From CAIVAT01 sp038212325 (lineage in GTDB: Bacteria; Bacteroidota; Bacteroidia; Bacteroidales; FEN-979), in the NCBI GenBank assembly GCA_038212325.1, contig JBBQUQ010000010.1, positions 1 through 57,693 of the forward strand: DNA of 57,693 bases, in the 5' to 3' direction. Positions 49,221 through 56,820 of this stretch are shown here, in pieces; the stretch's first letter is position 1, and each line of letters opens with the position of its first letter. The position numbers and the translations under genes were made by a program. The notes under the pieces were generated by a model that ran no database searches, was not told the DNA's origin, and saw nothing but the letters and a program-made list of their open reading frames with translations.

Positions 49221-50016
49221 CCAACAGCCCTTTTGCCATGGCGATCTCCTGCAATTTTGCCAGGGCCACCTTCCCGCCAGTACCTAAACTAAGGGTGTTT
49301 TCGTTCACATACAGGTTGATATGTTTTTTCATCACCTCCTCATCCATCTCCTGGGCGTGCTCCTTAACAAATGCCATGGCCTCGTCAGGTTTTTTAAATG
49401 CGTATTCAACGCTGCGGAACATGATCCTGTTGAGTTTGTTGATTATGTTATATCCCAGGCCTTTCCGGGCAATGATGCCGCCAAGGGGAATTGGCGACCC
49501 GGTAAGTTGCTCCCAGTAACTTCCCAGGTCCAGGATCTTTTTCAGACCTTTCAACTCATAGGTGAACCGGTTTTCATGGATAATTACTCCTGCATCAACC
49601 TCCCCGGAAAGAATCGCATCTTCAATTTCGGAAAAAAGCATGAATTTCTTCTTCTTTGCCCCGGGTGCAGCAATCCGGAACAGCATGTGTGCCGTGGTAT
49701 ATTGACCCGGAATGGCAATGGTGAGCCCCGGCAGGTCTTCCAGTGAATATTCATTTTTACTGATGAGCAGCGGGCCGTTGCCAAAACCCATAGCACTCCC
49801 TGAATCAAGCAATACAAAATTTTGCTGAAGCAGCAGATAGGTGAAAAAACTGACCTTGATCATGTCAATGCCACCCGCAAGGGCCATCCTGTTTAAGGTT
49901 TCGACATCGTGGTACTGGCAATCAAATTTTAGTCCTTCAAGTGCAATCTTGTTGTGAATAAGGGCGTTAAAGATAAAAGTATCATTCGGACAGGGTGAAA
50001 TTGCCAAGGACAACAT
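49213..50016 (-). CDS. mqnD: 1,4-dihydroxy-6-naphthoate synthase (futalosine pathway)
   Basis: Converts cyclic dehypoxanthine futalosine to 1,4-dihydroxy-6-naphthoate in menaquinone synthesis. The 267-residue protein belongs to the periplasmic-binding-protein-like MqnA/MqnD superfamily: LAISPCPNDTFIFNALIHNKI at the N-terminus, DVETLNRMALAGGIDMIKVSF, LLDSGSAMGFGNGPLLISK, IPGQYTTAHMLFRIAAPG and GVIIHENRFTYE are typical of MqnD, not MqnA. It is complete, ending in KGLLVK with a stop inside the 8-bp repeat. mqnB lies 161 bp upstream on the same strand. Confidence 0.93.
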   Translation of the reverse strand: MLSLAISPCPNDTFIFNALIHNKIALEGLKFDCQYHDVETLNRMALAGGIDMIKVSFFTYLLLQQNFVLLDSGSAMGFGNGPLLISKNEYSLEDLPGLTIAIPGQYTTAHMLFRIAAPGAKKKKFMLFSEIEDAILSGEVDAGVIIHENRFTYELKGLKKILDLGSYWEQLTGSPIPLGGIIARKGLGYNIINKLNRIMFRSVEYAFKKPDEAMAFVKEHAQEMDEEVMKKHINLYVNENTLSLGTGGKVALAKLQEIAMAKGLLVK

Positions 50017-50083
50017 TGAGGATGTTTATTTAGCGATGATATGGTATAAAAAGTGATGATGTAGTAAGCCAGAATGCAAAAAA

Positions 50084-50091
50084 CAAAAATA
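50084..50091 (-). promoter_or_regulatory. -7 promoter element of mqnD
   Basis: Minus-strand TATTTTTG (TAnnTTTG), 67 bp upstream of the ATG at 50016. Confidence 0.4.
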
Positions 50092-50177
50092 ATCACAATG
50101 TCGCTAGTCTGTTAATTAATTAACATGAGATTTGTCAGGATTTAATTAATAAATATCAACGACATTATTGAGGTTGC

Positions 50178-50885
50178 TCAACCTGGTTGAGGATTGGAGA
50201 TGACAAACGCCAACAGTACCTTGTTCAGGTTCTTCAACGCAAGGTCGAGATTCCAGTGCGACTTATCGCGCTCTTCTACCAGGTTCGAAACAGCCCTGAT
50301 CTGGAGGCAGGGGGTTGTAGCGCTGAAGCAGGCAAAGAAAAACGCGGCACCTTCCATGCTTTCAATATCTGCATTGGCAATCCGCTTGATCCGGGCAATG
50401 CTCTCGCTGTTGCCGCGCACAGTGTTTGATGTTATTGCCTTGATCCGGGGAAGTTTGCCAATGATCGCATCATTCTCCCAGCGCGCTGATCCGGGTGATT
50501 CATTGATCAGTCTGCCGGATCTGTAAGGGTAGGTATCAGGATCTGCAAGGCCAAGTTTAAAGACCGAGAGAAAATTGTCGCCGTCTTCAGCCCCCAATTC
50601 CGGGACACAATCTTCAACAACATTGGCCACTGTTCCCATTGGCAGGGACTTGTTGAATGTTCCTGCAATTCCGGCATTGATGGCCAGGTCGTACTTCTGT
50701 TGTGCCAGTTGCCGGCCCAGGAAGTAAGCCGTTGGCACCATACCAACACCCGGTATCAACACATCAATGAACAAGTCGTTATGCCGATAGGTTGATAAAA
50801 AATCGGTCGGTCCGCCAGTATAGGTCAATTTCGTGAGTAACGGTCTGATTTCAAATAAAGTAGCGGAGACCAGAAGGAGCTTCAT
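50178..50885 (-). CDS. mqnB: Futalosine hydrolase
   Basis: Removes the base from futalosine in the futalosine menaquinone pathway. A 235-residue nucleoside-phosphorylase-like protein: MKLLLVSATLFEIRPLL, DVLIPGVGMVPTAYFLGRQL, LAINAGIAGTF, VVEDCVPELGAEDGDNFLS, SNTVRGNSESIARI, and ADIESMEGAAFFFACF with the catalytic-pocket ME pair, then IRAVSNLVEERDKSHWNLDLAL. The last motif separates it from 5'-methylthioadenosine nucleosidase. The ATG at 50885 was chosen; the frame extends to 50903 across the -7 element. Confidence 0.92.
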   Translation of the reverse strand: MKLLLVSATLFEIRPLLTKLTYTGGPTDFLSTYRHNDLFIDVLIPGVGMVPTAYFLGRQLAQQKYDLAINAGIAGTFNKSLPMGTVANVVEDCVPELGAEDGDNFLSVFKLGLADPDTYPYRSGRLINESPGSARWENDAIIGKLPRIKAITSNTVRGNSESIARIKRIANADIESMEGAAFFFACFSATTPCLQIRAVSNLVEERDKSHWNLDLALKNLNKVLLAFVISNPQPG

Positions 50886-50900
50886 GTCAGGAGTTTCGCA

Positions 50901-50908
50901 CAAAATTA
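50901..50908 (-). promoter_or_regulatory. -7 promoter element of mqnB
   Basis: Minus-strand TAATTTTG (TAnnTTTG), 15 bp upstream of the ATG at 50885. Confidence 0.5.
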
Positions 50909-50959
50909 AACTTTTCTGTTTTATCCGGGGGTGCCTTCTGTATATACCTTATTATTTTA

Positions 50960-50967
50960 TAGCTTTG
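50960..50967 (+). promoter_or_regulatory. -7 promoter element of the MFS gene
   Basis: TAGCTTTG (TAnnTTTG), 38 bp upstream of the ATG at 51006. Confidence 0.5.
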
Positions 50968-51005
50968 CGCCACATTTCCAGTATTCATCATTTAACCCAA
51001 TAGTT

Positions 51006-52424
51006 ATGACGGAAAAAATTCACAAAATCCTTAGTGAATCGACACCAGCCCGATGGACTGCCTTGATTCTTGTGTCACTTACGATGCTCTCAGCCTATTA
51101 TTTTGTCGATATGATTGCGCCATTGCAGTCGTTGATGGAAAAAACCTATGGATGGACCCCAAGTGATTACGGCTTTTTCTCTGGCTCGGAATATATGTTG
51201 AATGTGATGGGGTTCCTGATTATTTCAGGGATTATCCTTGATAAAATGGGAATCCGGTTTACCGGGCTTCTTTCCACAGGTATCATGCTTGGAGGTGGTT
51301 TGATAAAACTATATGGTTTAACTGCCTATTTTTCAAATGGTGGGTTTGGTCATGAGTTTTTCTCCTCATTTTGGCTGTCAATGCCGGCAAGTGCAAAAGT
51401 CGCGGCGCTGGGATATGGTATTTTTGGTATCGGGGTTGAAATGGCAGGAATTACGACGTCGCGAACGGTTGTGAAGTGGTTTAAAGGCAAAGAACTTGCC
51501 CTGGCTATGGGAATGCAGTTGGCCACTGCCCGTATGGGCGCTTCAGTGGCTTTCTTTTTCTCTGCCATGCTGGCAGGTGAGCGCACAGTGAATGGCGTGC
51601 ATGAAGGCAATGTGCTGAATCCGATTTATCTTGGCATTGCATTGATCTCTATCGGGTTCCTGACTTTCCTCGTTTATACCTTCATGGACCAGAAGCTGGA
51701 CAAGCAAACCGGAACGTCCGGCCCTGGAGCCGATCCTACCGAGGAGTTTCATTTGAGTGATCTTCGCAAGATCATTACCAACAGGGGCTTCTTGCTCATA
51801 TCACTGCTCTGCGTATTATTTTACTCAGGGGTATTCCCGTTTTTGAAATATGCCGTCAATATGATGCAGAATAAACTTGGAGTATCGGCCGCGGTCGGAG
51901 GATATATTTCAGGAATGCTGCCGGTTGGAACCATTCTTTTAACCCCCATCATTGGTTATTTCCTTGACAAAAAAGGGAAGGGTGCCACCTTGATGATCTT
52001 CGGTGCAGCACTTTTAACCATTGCGCATCTTACATTCGCACTTGTGCCGCTGACTTTGGGGATTGCAGTTATGACAATCATTCTTCTTGGTGTTGCTTTT
52101 TCCCTGGTACCTGCATCCATGTGGCCTTCGGTTCCCAAGATCGTTGAGGAACGGTATCTCGGGTCAGCATATGCGCTGGTTTTCTGGATTCAGAATATCG
52201 GGCTTATGTTCTTCCCTTGGCTGATCGGTGTGATACTGGAATGGGCGAACCCAGGGGTTACCGACAGAGTAAAGGCAGGAGATGTCAATGCAATTTACGA
52301 CTATACCGCACCCATGCTTGTGTTTGCCGGGCTGGGTGTGGCAGCCATTTTCCTTGGATTTTTATTGCTGCGTGAAGACAAACTTAAAAAATATGGTTTG
52401 GAGTTGCCAAACAAACGCACATAA
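51006..52424 (+). CDS. Major facilitator superfamily transporter
   Basis: About 472 residues with twelve hydrophobic helices: ALILVSLTMLSAYYFVDMIAPLQSLM, YMLNVMGFLIISGIILDKMGIRFTGLL (the MFS loop 2-3 motif), AALGYGIFGIGVEMAGITTSRTVVKWFKGKELALAMGM, and in the second half LTPIIGYFLDKKGKGATLMIFG. The KGKELALAMG motif and overall layout resemble oxalate/formate or nitrate/nitrite-type MFS carriers, but the substrate cannot be told by eye. The ATG at 51006 was chosen because the frame from 50931 would include the promoter. A strong terminator follows. Confidence 0.88.
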   Translation: MTEKIHKILSESTPARWTALILVSLTMLSAYYFVDMIAPLQSLMEKTYGWTPSDYGFFSGSEYMLNVMGFLIISGIILDKMGIRFTGLLSTGIMLGGGLIKLYGLTAYFSNGGFGHEFFSSFWLSMPASAKVAALGYGIFGIGVEMAGITTSRTVVKWFKGKELALAMGMQLATARMGASVAFFFSAMLAGERTVNGVHEGNVLNPIYLGIALISIGFLTFLVYTFMDQKLDKQTGTSGPGADPTEEFHLSDLRKIITNRGFLLISLLCVLFYSGVFPFLKYAVNMMQNKLGVSAAVGGYISGMLPVGTILLTPIIGYFLDKKGKGATLMIFGAALLTIAHLTFALVPLTLGIAVMTIILLGVAFSLVPASMWPSVPKIVEERYLGSAYALVFWIQNIGLMFFPWLIGVILEWANPGVTDRVKAGDVNAIYDYTAPMLVFAGLGVAAIFLGFLLLREDKLKKYGLELPNKRT

Positions 52425-52467
52425 GATTATGGTTGGTTAATCCTGATACCAGGGTTATCGTTGAAAG

Positions 52468-52503
52468 AGGCTGTCTCAAAAGCAATTGAGCAGCCTCTTT
52501 TTT
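52468..52503 (+). terminator. Rho-independent terminator of the MFS gene
   Basis: GAGGCTGTCTC and GAGCAGCCTC pair around a loop of about ten bases (AAAAGCAATT), followed by TTTTTT. One T bulges. The frame of the next gene runs back through it but does not start there. Confidence 0.88.
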
Positions 52504-52522
52504 CATGTTCGCTGAAAATGCG

Positions 52523-52530
52523 TATTTTTG
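52523..52530 (+). promoter_or_regulatory. -7 promoter element of the C10-like/lysyl peptidase operon
   Basis: TATTTTTG (TAnnTTTG), 23 bp upstream of the ATG at 52554. Confidence 0.5.
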
Positions 52531-52553
52531 TCATAAATTATCAAAATCTGAAA

Positions 52554-55049
52554 ATGAAACCGGTCATCAGAAATCTGCTTCTTTACCTTTTTCTGGCGGG
52601 TCCTTTGAATTTGTTTTGTCAGAATATACCTGTATCGCAAAAAAGATATGCCAGGCCTCCCGATGCCACAAAGATCCAGGTTCAACCCTCATTTGGCGTG
52701 GACCCACTATTGCAGACCAGTTGGGGGGAGGGATGTTTTTATAATGCTGCATGCCCGGTTGATACAGCCTCCCACTCCACCTGCTTTCATGTGCCTGCCG
52801 GACCCGGCGCCATAGCCATGGCACAGGTTATGAACTTTTATCAATACCCGAACCATGGAACGGGGGAGCATGGGTATCAGCACCCGAAATACGGAATTCA
52901 GTATGCCAATTTCGGGACAACAAATTATGCATGGGGCACCATGCCCGATTCCCTGACTGCACCTGCCGGGGGCTTAGCCACCTTGATATACCAGTGCGGC
53001 GTTGCGCAAAATATGAATTATGGCACAACCCGGTCGTCGTCATTTGCAGATGAGATCGATACGGCCTTCGTTAAATATTTCGGCTACCCTGTAACGGCTG
53101 GCTGGAAATCACAATCCGATTATACTTCAGATGAGTGGCAGATCATGGTGAAAACTGAACTGGATGCGTCTCACCCACTCCTTTTAACCGGGACAGACAG
53201 CCTTGGAACGATACGTCACTATTTCATTTGCGATGGCTACTCGGCCACTGGTCAGTTCCACATCAACTGGGGCCTGGGCGGTCAATATAACGGCTATTAT
53301 TCCCTGTATAATCTCAAACCCGACACGCTCAATTACACCTTTAACCAGCGTGCATTGTTCAATCTGGCACCATCTTCGCCTGGAGCTGGCACCTATGCCA
53401 TGAATTTCGAAGAGGTTCCTGATTTTTCGCTTACCTTCGGCGACTGGACAGTCAATGACGTCGACCAGCATGATACCTACAGCATAACTGGGTACACATT
53501 CCCTCACCAGAATGACCCAATGGCCTTCCTCTGTTTCAATCCGACACAGGTTAGTCCGTCCATGGCGGCCGACCCGGCGATTCAGCCGCATTCCGGCCAG
53601 CGTTTCGGGGCTTGCTTTTCCTCCAACCCGCCAACTAACAATGATTGGTTCATCTCTCCACAGGTACAGCTTGGCATCGATGGCAGTTTTTCTTTCTGGA
53701 TTAAGTCATACACCGCCGAGTACGGGCTGGACAGCTATACAGTGGCAGTTTCTGTAACGGATAAGAATCCTGGCAGTTTTACCGTAATATCCGGAACACA
53801 ACCTCTGCAAACGACCACTTCCTGGGGAAAAAAGACCTTTAACCTGTCTGGTTACAACAATCAGAAAGTATATGTCGCCGTACATTGTGTTTCCGACAAT
53901 AATTACCTGATGATGATCGACGACCTCGAGGTTAAGGCAGAGGCTTCCACAACTTTATCCGCCGATTTTACGGCCGACAAGACCACGATAAGATTAGGGG
54001 AGAAGATTAGCTTTACAGACGCTTCAACCGGAGTTCCGACTTCCTGGACATGGAAATTTGACGGAGGGACTCCGGCGGCATCCAGTCTCCAAAATCCGGC
54101 AGATATAAGCTATTCTGTTCCCGGAACGTACCCGGTAAGCCTGAAAATCAGCAATGGTTTGACCAGCGATTCAATGACCAAAGCGGGTTATATTACCGTG
54201 ACAGGTTACCCAGTCACCTTGTCACTCGATTTCGAATCACTGCCCGATTTCACCCTTGCTTTCAACCCGTGGACCGCAGTAGATGCGAAAGGTGGTAATA
54301 CCTACGGGATTAACCAGCCAAACGGTAATCCTTATGAATTCATCCATACGAATGAGCCAATGGCCTTTATCTGTTTCAATCCATCCAAAACAACACCGCC
54401 GCTGACCAGCATGACCGCTCATTCCGGTCAGAAAGTTGGCTGTTGCTTTTCGTCGGTTCCGCCCATGAACCCCAATAATAAATGGCTGATCACCCCCAAA
54501 ATGAGCCTTGGAACAAATGCGAAGATCGAATTATGGGTTACGGCTTATAGCAACCAATATGGTACTGAAATGTACAATATCGCTGTTTCGACGACCGACG
54601 CAAGCCCTTCAAACTTTGTCCCGGTAAATGCAGTTCCCGAGGTCGCTCCATTAGCCTGGACGCAAAGAAGTTACGACTTGTCGGCCTACACCGGCCAGAA
54701 TGTTTATATCGGTATCCAGTGCGTAACCGACAACAGCTTTATTTTTATGATCGACGACATCTCAGTAACCTCCTCCCTGGGCGTTAACGAGTCACCTTCG
54801 CTGGGCCGGCTTGTTGTTTATCCCAATCCTGCCAGGGACTATTTAACCCTTAATTATCAGGAAAACAGCTCATCGACCAGCAAGATAGAACTGGTGAGCA
54901 TTTTGGGTGAAACTGTTTCATGCTGGAGTGAGGTTCCTGTGAATGGCAGGGTCATGCTTGATGTTCAAAAAATTCCCCTGGGTATCTACCTTCTGAATAT
55001 TGTGCGCGGCCAGGAAAAGGTGTCGCGCAAGGTCTCCATTGTTAAATAA
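52554..55049 (+). CDS. T9SS-secreted C10-like protein lacking the catalytic Cys, with two cleaved-adhesin domains and a PKD domain
   Basis: 831 residues. Signal peptide (NLLLYLFLAGPLNLFCQ), then a peptidase-C10 (streptopain) domain: LLQTSWGEGCFYNAACPVD, AGPGAIAMAQVMNFYQYPN, LLTGTDSLGTIRHYFICDGY, FHINWGLGG. The active-site block is normally GCVATAMAQ; here it reads GPGAIAMAQ (52809 onward), so the nucleophile Cys is Pro while the His is kept. Then a cleaved-adhesin-like domain (DPMAFLCFNPTQ...DNNYLMMIDDLEV), a PKD domain (SADFTADKTTIRLGEKISFTD...), a second adhesin-like domain (MAFICFNPSKT...DNSFIFMIDDISV) and a T9SS tail (VYPNPARDYLTL). The ATG at 52554 begins the signal peptide. The next gene is 13 bp away. 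Confidence 0.86.
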   Translation: MKPVIRNLLLYLFLAGPLNLFCQNIPVSQKRYARPPDATKIQVQPSFGVDPLLQTSWGEGCFYNAACPVDTASHSTCFHVPAGPGAIAMAQVMNFYQYPNHGTGEHGYQHPKYGIQYANFGTTNYAWGTMPDSLTAPAGGLATLIYQCGVAQNMNYGTTRSSSFADEIDTAFVKYFGYPVTAGWKSQSDYTSDEWQIMVKTELDASHPLLLTGTDSLGTIRHYFICDGYSATGQFHINWGLGGQYNGYYSLYNLKPDTLNYTFNQRALFNLAPSSPGAGTYAMNFEEVPDFSLTFGDWTVNDVDQHDTYSITGYTFPHQNDPMAFLCFNPTQVSPSMAADPAIQPHSGQRFGACFSSNPPTNNDWFISPQVQLGIDGSFSFWIKSYTAEYGLDSYTVAVSVTDKNPGSFTVISGTQPLQTTTSWGKKTFNLSGYNNQKVYVAVHCVSDNNYLMMIDDLEVKAEASTTLSADFTADKTTIRLGEKISFTDASTGVPTSWTWKFDGGTPAASSLQNPADISYSVPGTYPVSLKISNGLTSDSMTKAGYITVTGYPVTLSLDFESLPDFTLAFNPWTAVDAKGGNTYGINQPNGNPYEFIHTNEPMAFICFNPSKTTPPLTSMTAHSGQKVGCCFSSVPPMNPNNKWLITPKMSLGTNAKIELWVTAYSNQYGTEMYNIAVSTTDASPSNFVPVNAVPEVAPLAWTQRSYDLSAYTGQNVYIGIQCVTDNSFIFMIDDISVTSSLGVNESPSLGRLVVYPNPARDYLTLNYQENSSSTSKIELVSILGETVSCWSEVPVNGRVMLDVQKIPLGIYLLNIVRGQEKVSRKVSIVK

Positions 55050-55062
55050 TACGTGAACCCGG

Positions 55063-56724
55063 ATGAATTCAACAAGTAAAACCTCTCTCCGCCTGGCATT
55101 TTTTGTGATGATGCTACTGCCTTTTCCGCTTTCGGCGCAATTGAGCCAAGGCGGGCTGCCTTGGAGCTTTTCCCATGCGATTGCACCTGATACGAATAAT
55201 ATAGTTATCGTCGCACCCCCCGTTACGGAGGCTCTGGCCGCCGAGGATCAGAAGTCGCCGCTCCCTTACCGCTATGCGTTGAACCTGCCAGTCGACCTTG
55301 GGATGGGCACCGCAGGACAATGGACCGCCGCATCTTCCGGCATGACCGTGTGGCGGCTTAATGTTAAATCGCAGGGAGCCAAGGCATTGATACTCTATTT
55401 CGACCGGTATAACATCCCGGAGGGGGGCAAAGTATTTATTTATAATCCCGGGCGAACACAACTTCTCGGGGCTTTTACGCAAATGAATAACAACAAGCTG
55501 TCGACATTTGCAGCAGGCTTGATATACGGTGATGAACTGACCATAGAGTATAATGCACCTGCCGGGTTGCCAATGGCTGAACTGCATGTATCAGAAGTTG
55601 GCTATGCTTATCGTGGAGTCGCCGAATATACTGGGGTCAAAACCGGTTTTGGCTCTTCGGGACCATGCGAGGTGAATGTGAATTGCAGTGAAGGCGCGCA
55701 GTGGCAAAACCAGCAGCGGAGTGTGGCCAGGATCAATGTAAAGCGCGGTGGCAGCAGTGTGTGGTGCACCGGGTCGCTGGTAAACAATGTTCGCAATGAC
55801 GGGAAGCCATATGTGCTCACTGCCGACCATTGCGGGACCACCAGCTCAACTGATTTAAGCCAGTGGATTTTTTATTTTGGCTATCAAAGTGCGGGCTGCC
55901 CCGATCCCACCAAAGAACCCGCTCTGCATTCGATGACCGGAGCAACATTGGTGGCTCATGGAGGCAATGCAGCTTCAGCCGGTTCTGATTTTTTCCTGTT
56001 ACTGCTGAATGCAGCGGTTCCTGATTCCTTCAACGCTTATTTCAATGGCTGGAGCCGCGAAAACATCCCGCCCAGCCCGTCAGGTACCGGTATTCATCAT
56101 CCCCAGGGGGATATTAAAAAGATTTCGACCTATACAGCCCCGTTGCAACCGGCTTTTTGGACAGGTGGTTCAAAACTGGCACACTGGAAGGTGACCTGGG
56201 CGCAAACAGCCAACGGCCATGGCACCACGGAAGGGGGCTCATCAGGATCCCCGTTGTTCGATAACCAAGGCAGGCTGGTCGGAACACTTACAGGCGGAGA
56301 CTCTTCATGCGATTCAGCGCTTCTCGATAAACCCGACTATTATGGCATGTTCTCCTATTCATGGGATAAAAATGGCACCGATTCTACCGACGTGTTAAAG
56401 TACTGGCTTGATCCGGATAACACTGGCGTCGTCGCCCTGAATGGTTGGGCCCTCTCTGTACAGGAATCAGAAAGTAACGATTGGATTACATTTTTCCCAA
56501 ATCCTGTATCAGATCAGTTGAATATCAAAGTCTCATCACCTGAGAGAATGACCCTGCACTGCACGATTCATGACATTTTAGGGAATCCTTGCCTGGTGCA
56601 GGATTTGAGTTCTGTTGTGAATCCGGAAATGCAAATTGACCTATCAGGATTTGCCCGGGGAGTGTACCTTTTGCGGATCAATGACGGAGACCGGCAGGTG
56701 GTGCGGAAAATAATTAAAAAATGA
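55063..56724 (+). CDS. T9SS-secreted lysyl-endopeptidase-like serine protease (S1 family)
   Basis: 553 residues. Signal peptide (LAFFVMMLLPFPLSAQ), an N-terminal region (about 30-190) that resembles the propeptide and beta domain of bacterial lysyl endopeptidases, then a chymotrypsin-fold domain. His256 lies in YVLTADHCG, Asp309 in SAGSDFFLLLL and Ser394 in GGSSGSPLFD, so the triad is complete. It ends in a T9SS sorting domain (FFPNPVSDQLNIKVSS...ARGVYLLRINDGDRQVVRKIIKK). Cysteines such as SGPCEVNVNC suit extracellular disulfides. The cleavage preference for Lys is assumed from the family; I did not identify the pocket residue. It is cotranscribed with the C10-like gene. Confidence 0.9.
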   Translation: MNSTSKTSLRLAFFVMMLLPFPLSAQLSQGGLPWSFSHAIAPDTNNIVIVAPPVTEALAAEDQKSPLPYRYALNLPVDLGMGTAGQWTAASSGMTVWRLNVKSQGAKALILYFDRYNIPEGGKVFIYNPGRTQLLGAFTQMNNNKLSTFAAGLIYGDELTIEYNAPAGLPMAELHVSEVGYAYRGVAEYTGVKTGFGSSGPCEVNVNCSEGAQWQNQQRSVARINVKRGGSSVWCTGSLVNNVRNDGKPYVLTADHCGTTSSTDLSQWIFYFGYQSAGCPDPTKEPALHSMTGATLVAHGGNAASAGSDFFLLLLNAAVPDSFNAYFNGWSRENIPPSPSGTGIHHPQGDIKKISTYTAPLQPAFWTGGSKLAHWKVTWAQTANGHGTTEGGSSGSPLFDNQGRLVGTLTGGDSSCDSALLDKPDYYGMFSYSWDKNGTDSTDVLKYWLDPDNTGVVALNGWALSVQESESNDWITFFPNPVSDQLNIKVSSPERMTLHCTIHDILGNPCLVQDLSSVVNPEMQIDLSGFARGVYLLRINDGDRQVVRKIIKK

Positions 56725-56729
56725 ATTGC

Positions 56730-56747
56730 CCTGGCCTTTAGGCCGGG
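56730..56747. repeat. Palindromic element 1 (GGCC-TTTA-GGCC core)
   Basis: A 7-bp stem with one wobble pair around a TTTA loop, just after the protease stop. Could act as a terminator or as part of a paired palindromic repeat with the next element. No T tract follows. Confidence 0.5.
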
Positions 56748-56770
56748 GTTAAATAAAATCGGGCAGACCA

Positions 56771-56784
56771 GGGGCTTGAGCCCC
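56771..56784. repeat. Palindromic element 2 (GGGGC-TTGA-GCCCC)
   Basis: A perfect 5-bp GC stem with TTGA loop, 23 bp after element 1. Two neighbouring palindromes of this kind are the layout of REP/BIME-type repeats. Confidence 0.5.
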
Positions 56785-56820
56785 ATAAAATCAATTAGTT
56801 ATGAAATGTGAATTTATATC

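Noticed and set aside
52461..52553. Upstream extension of the C10-like protein
   Set aside because: It would start before the rho-independent terminator of the MFS gene and before the promoter, and it would bury the signal peptide.
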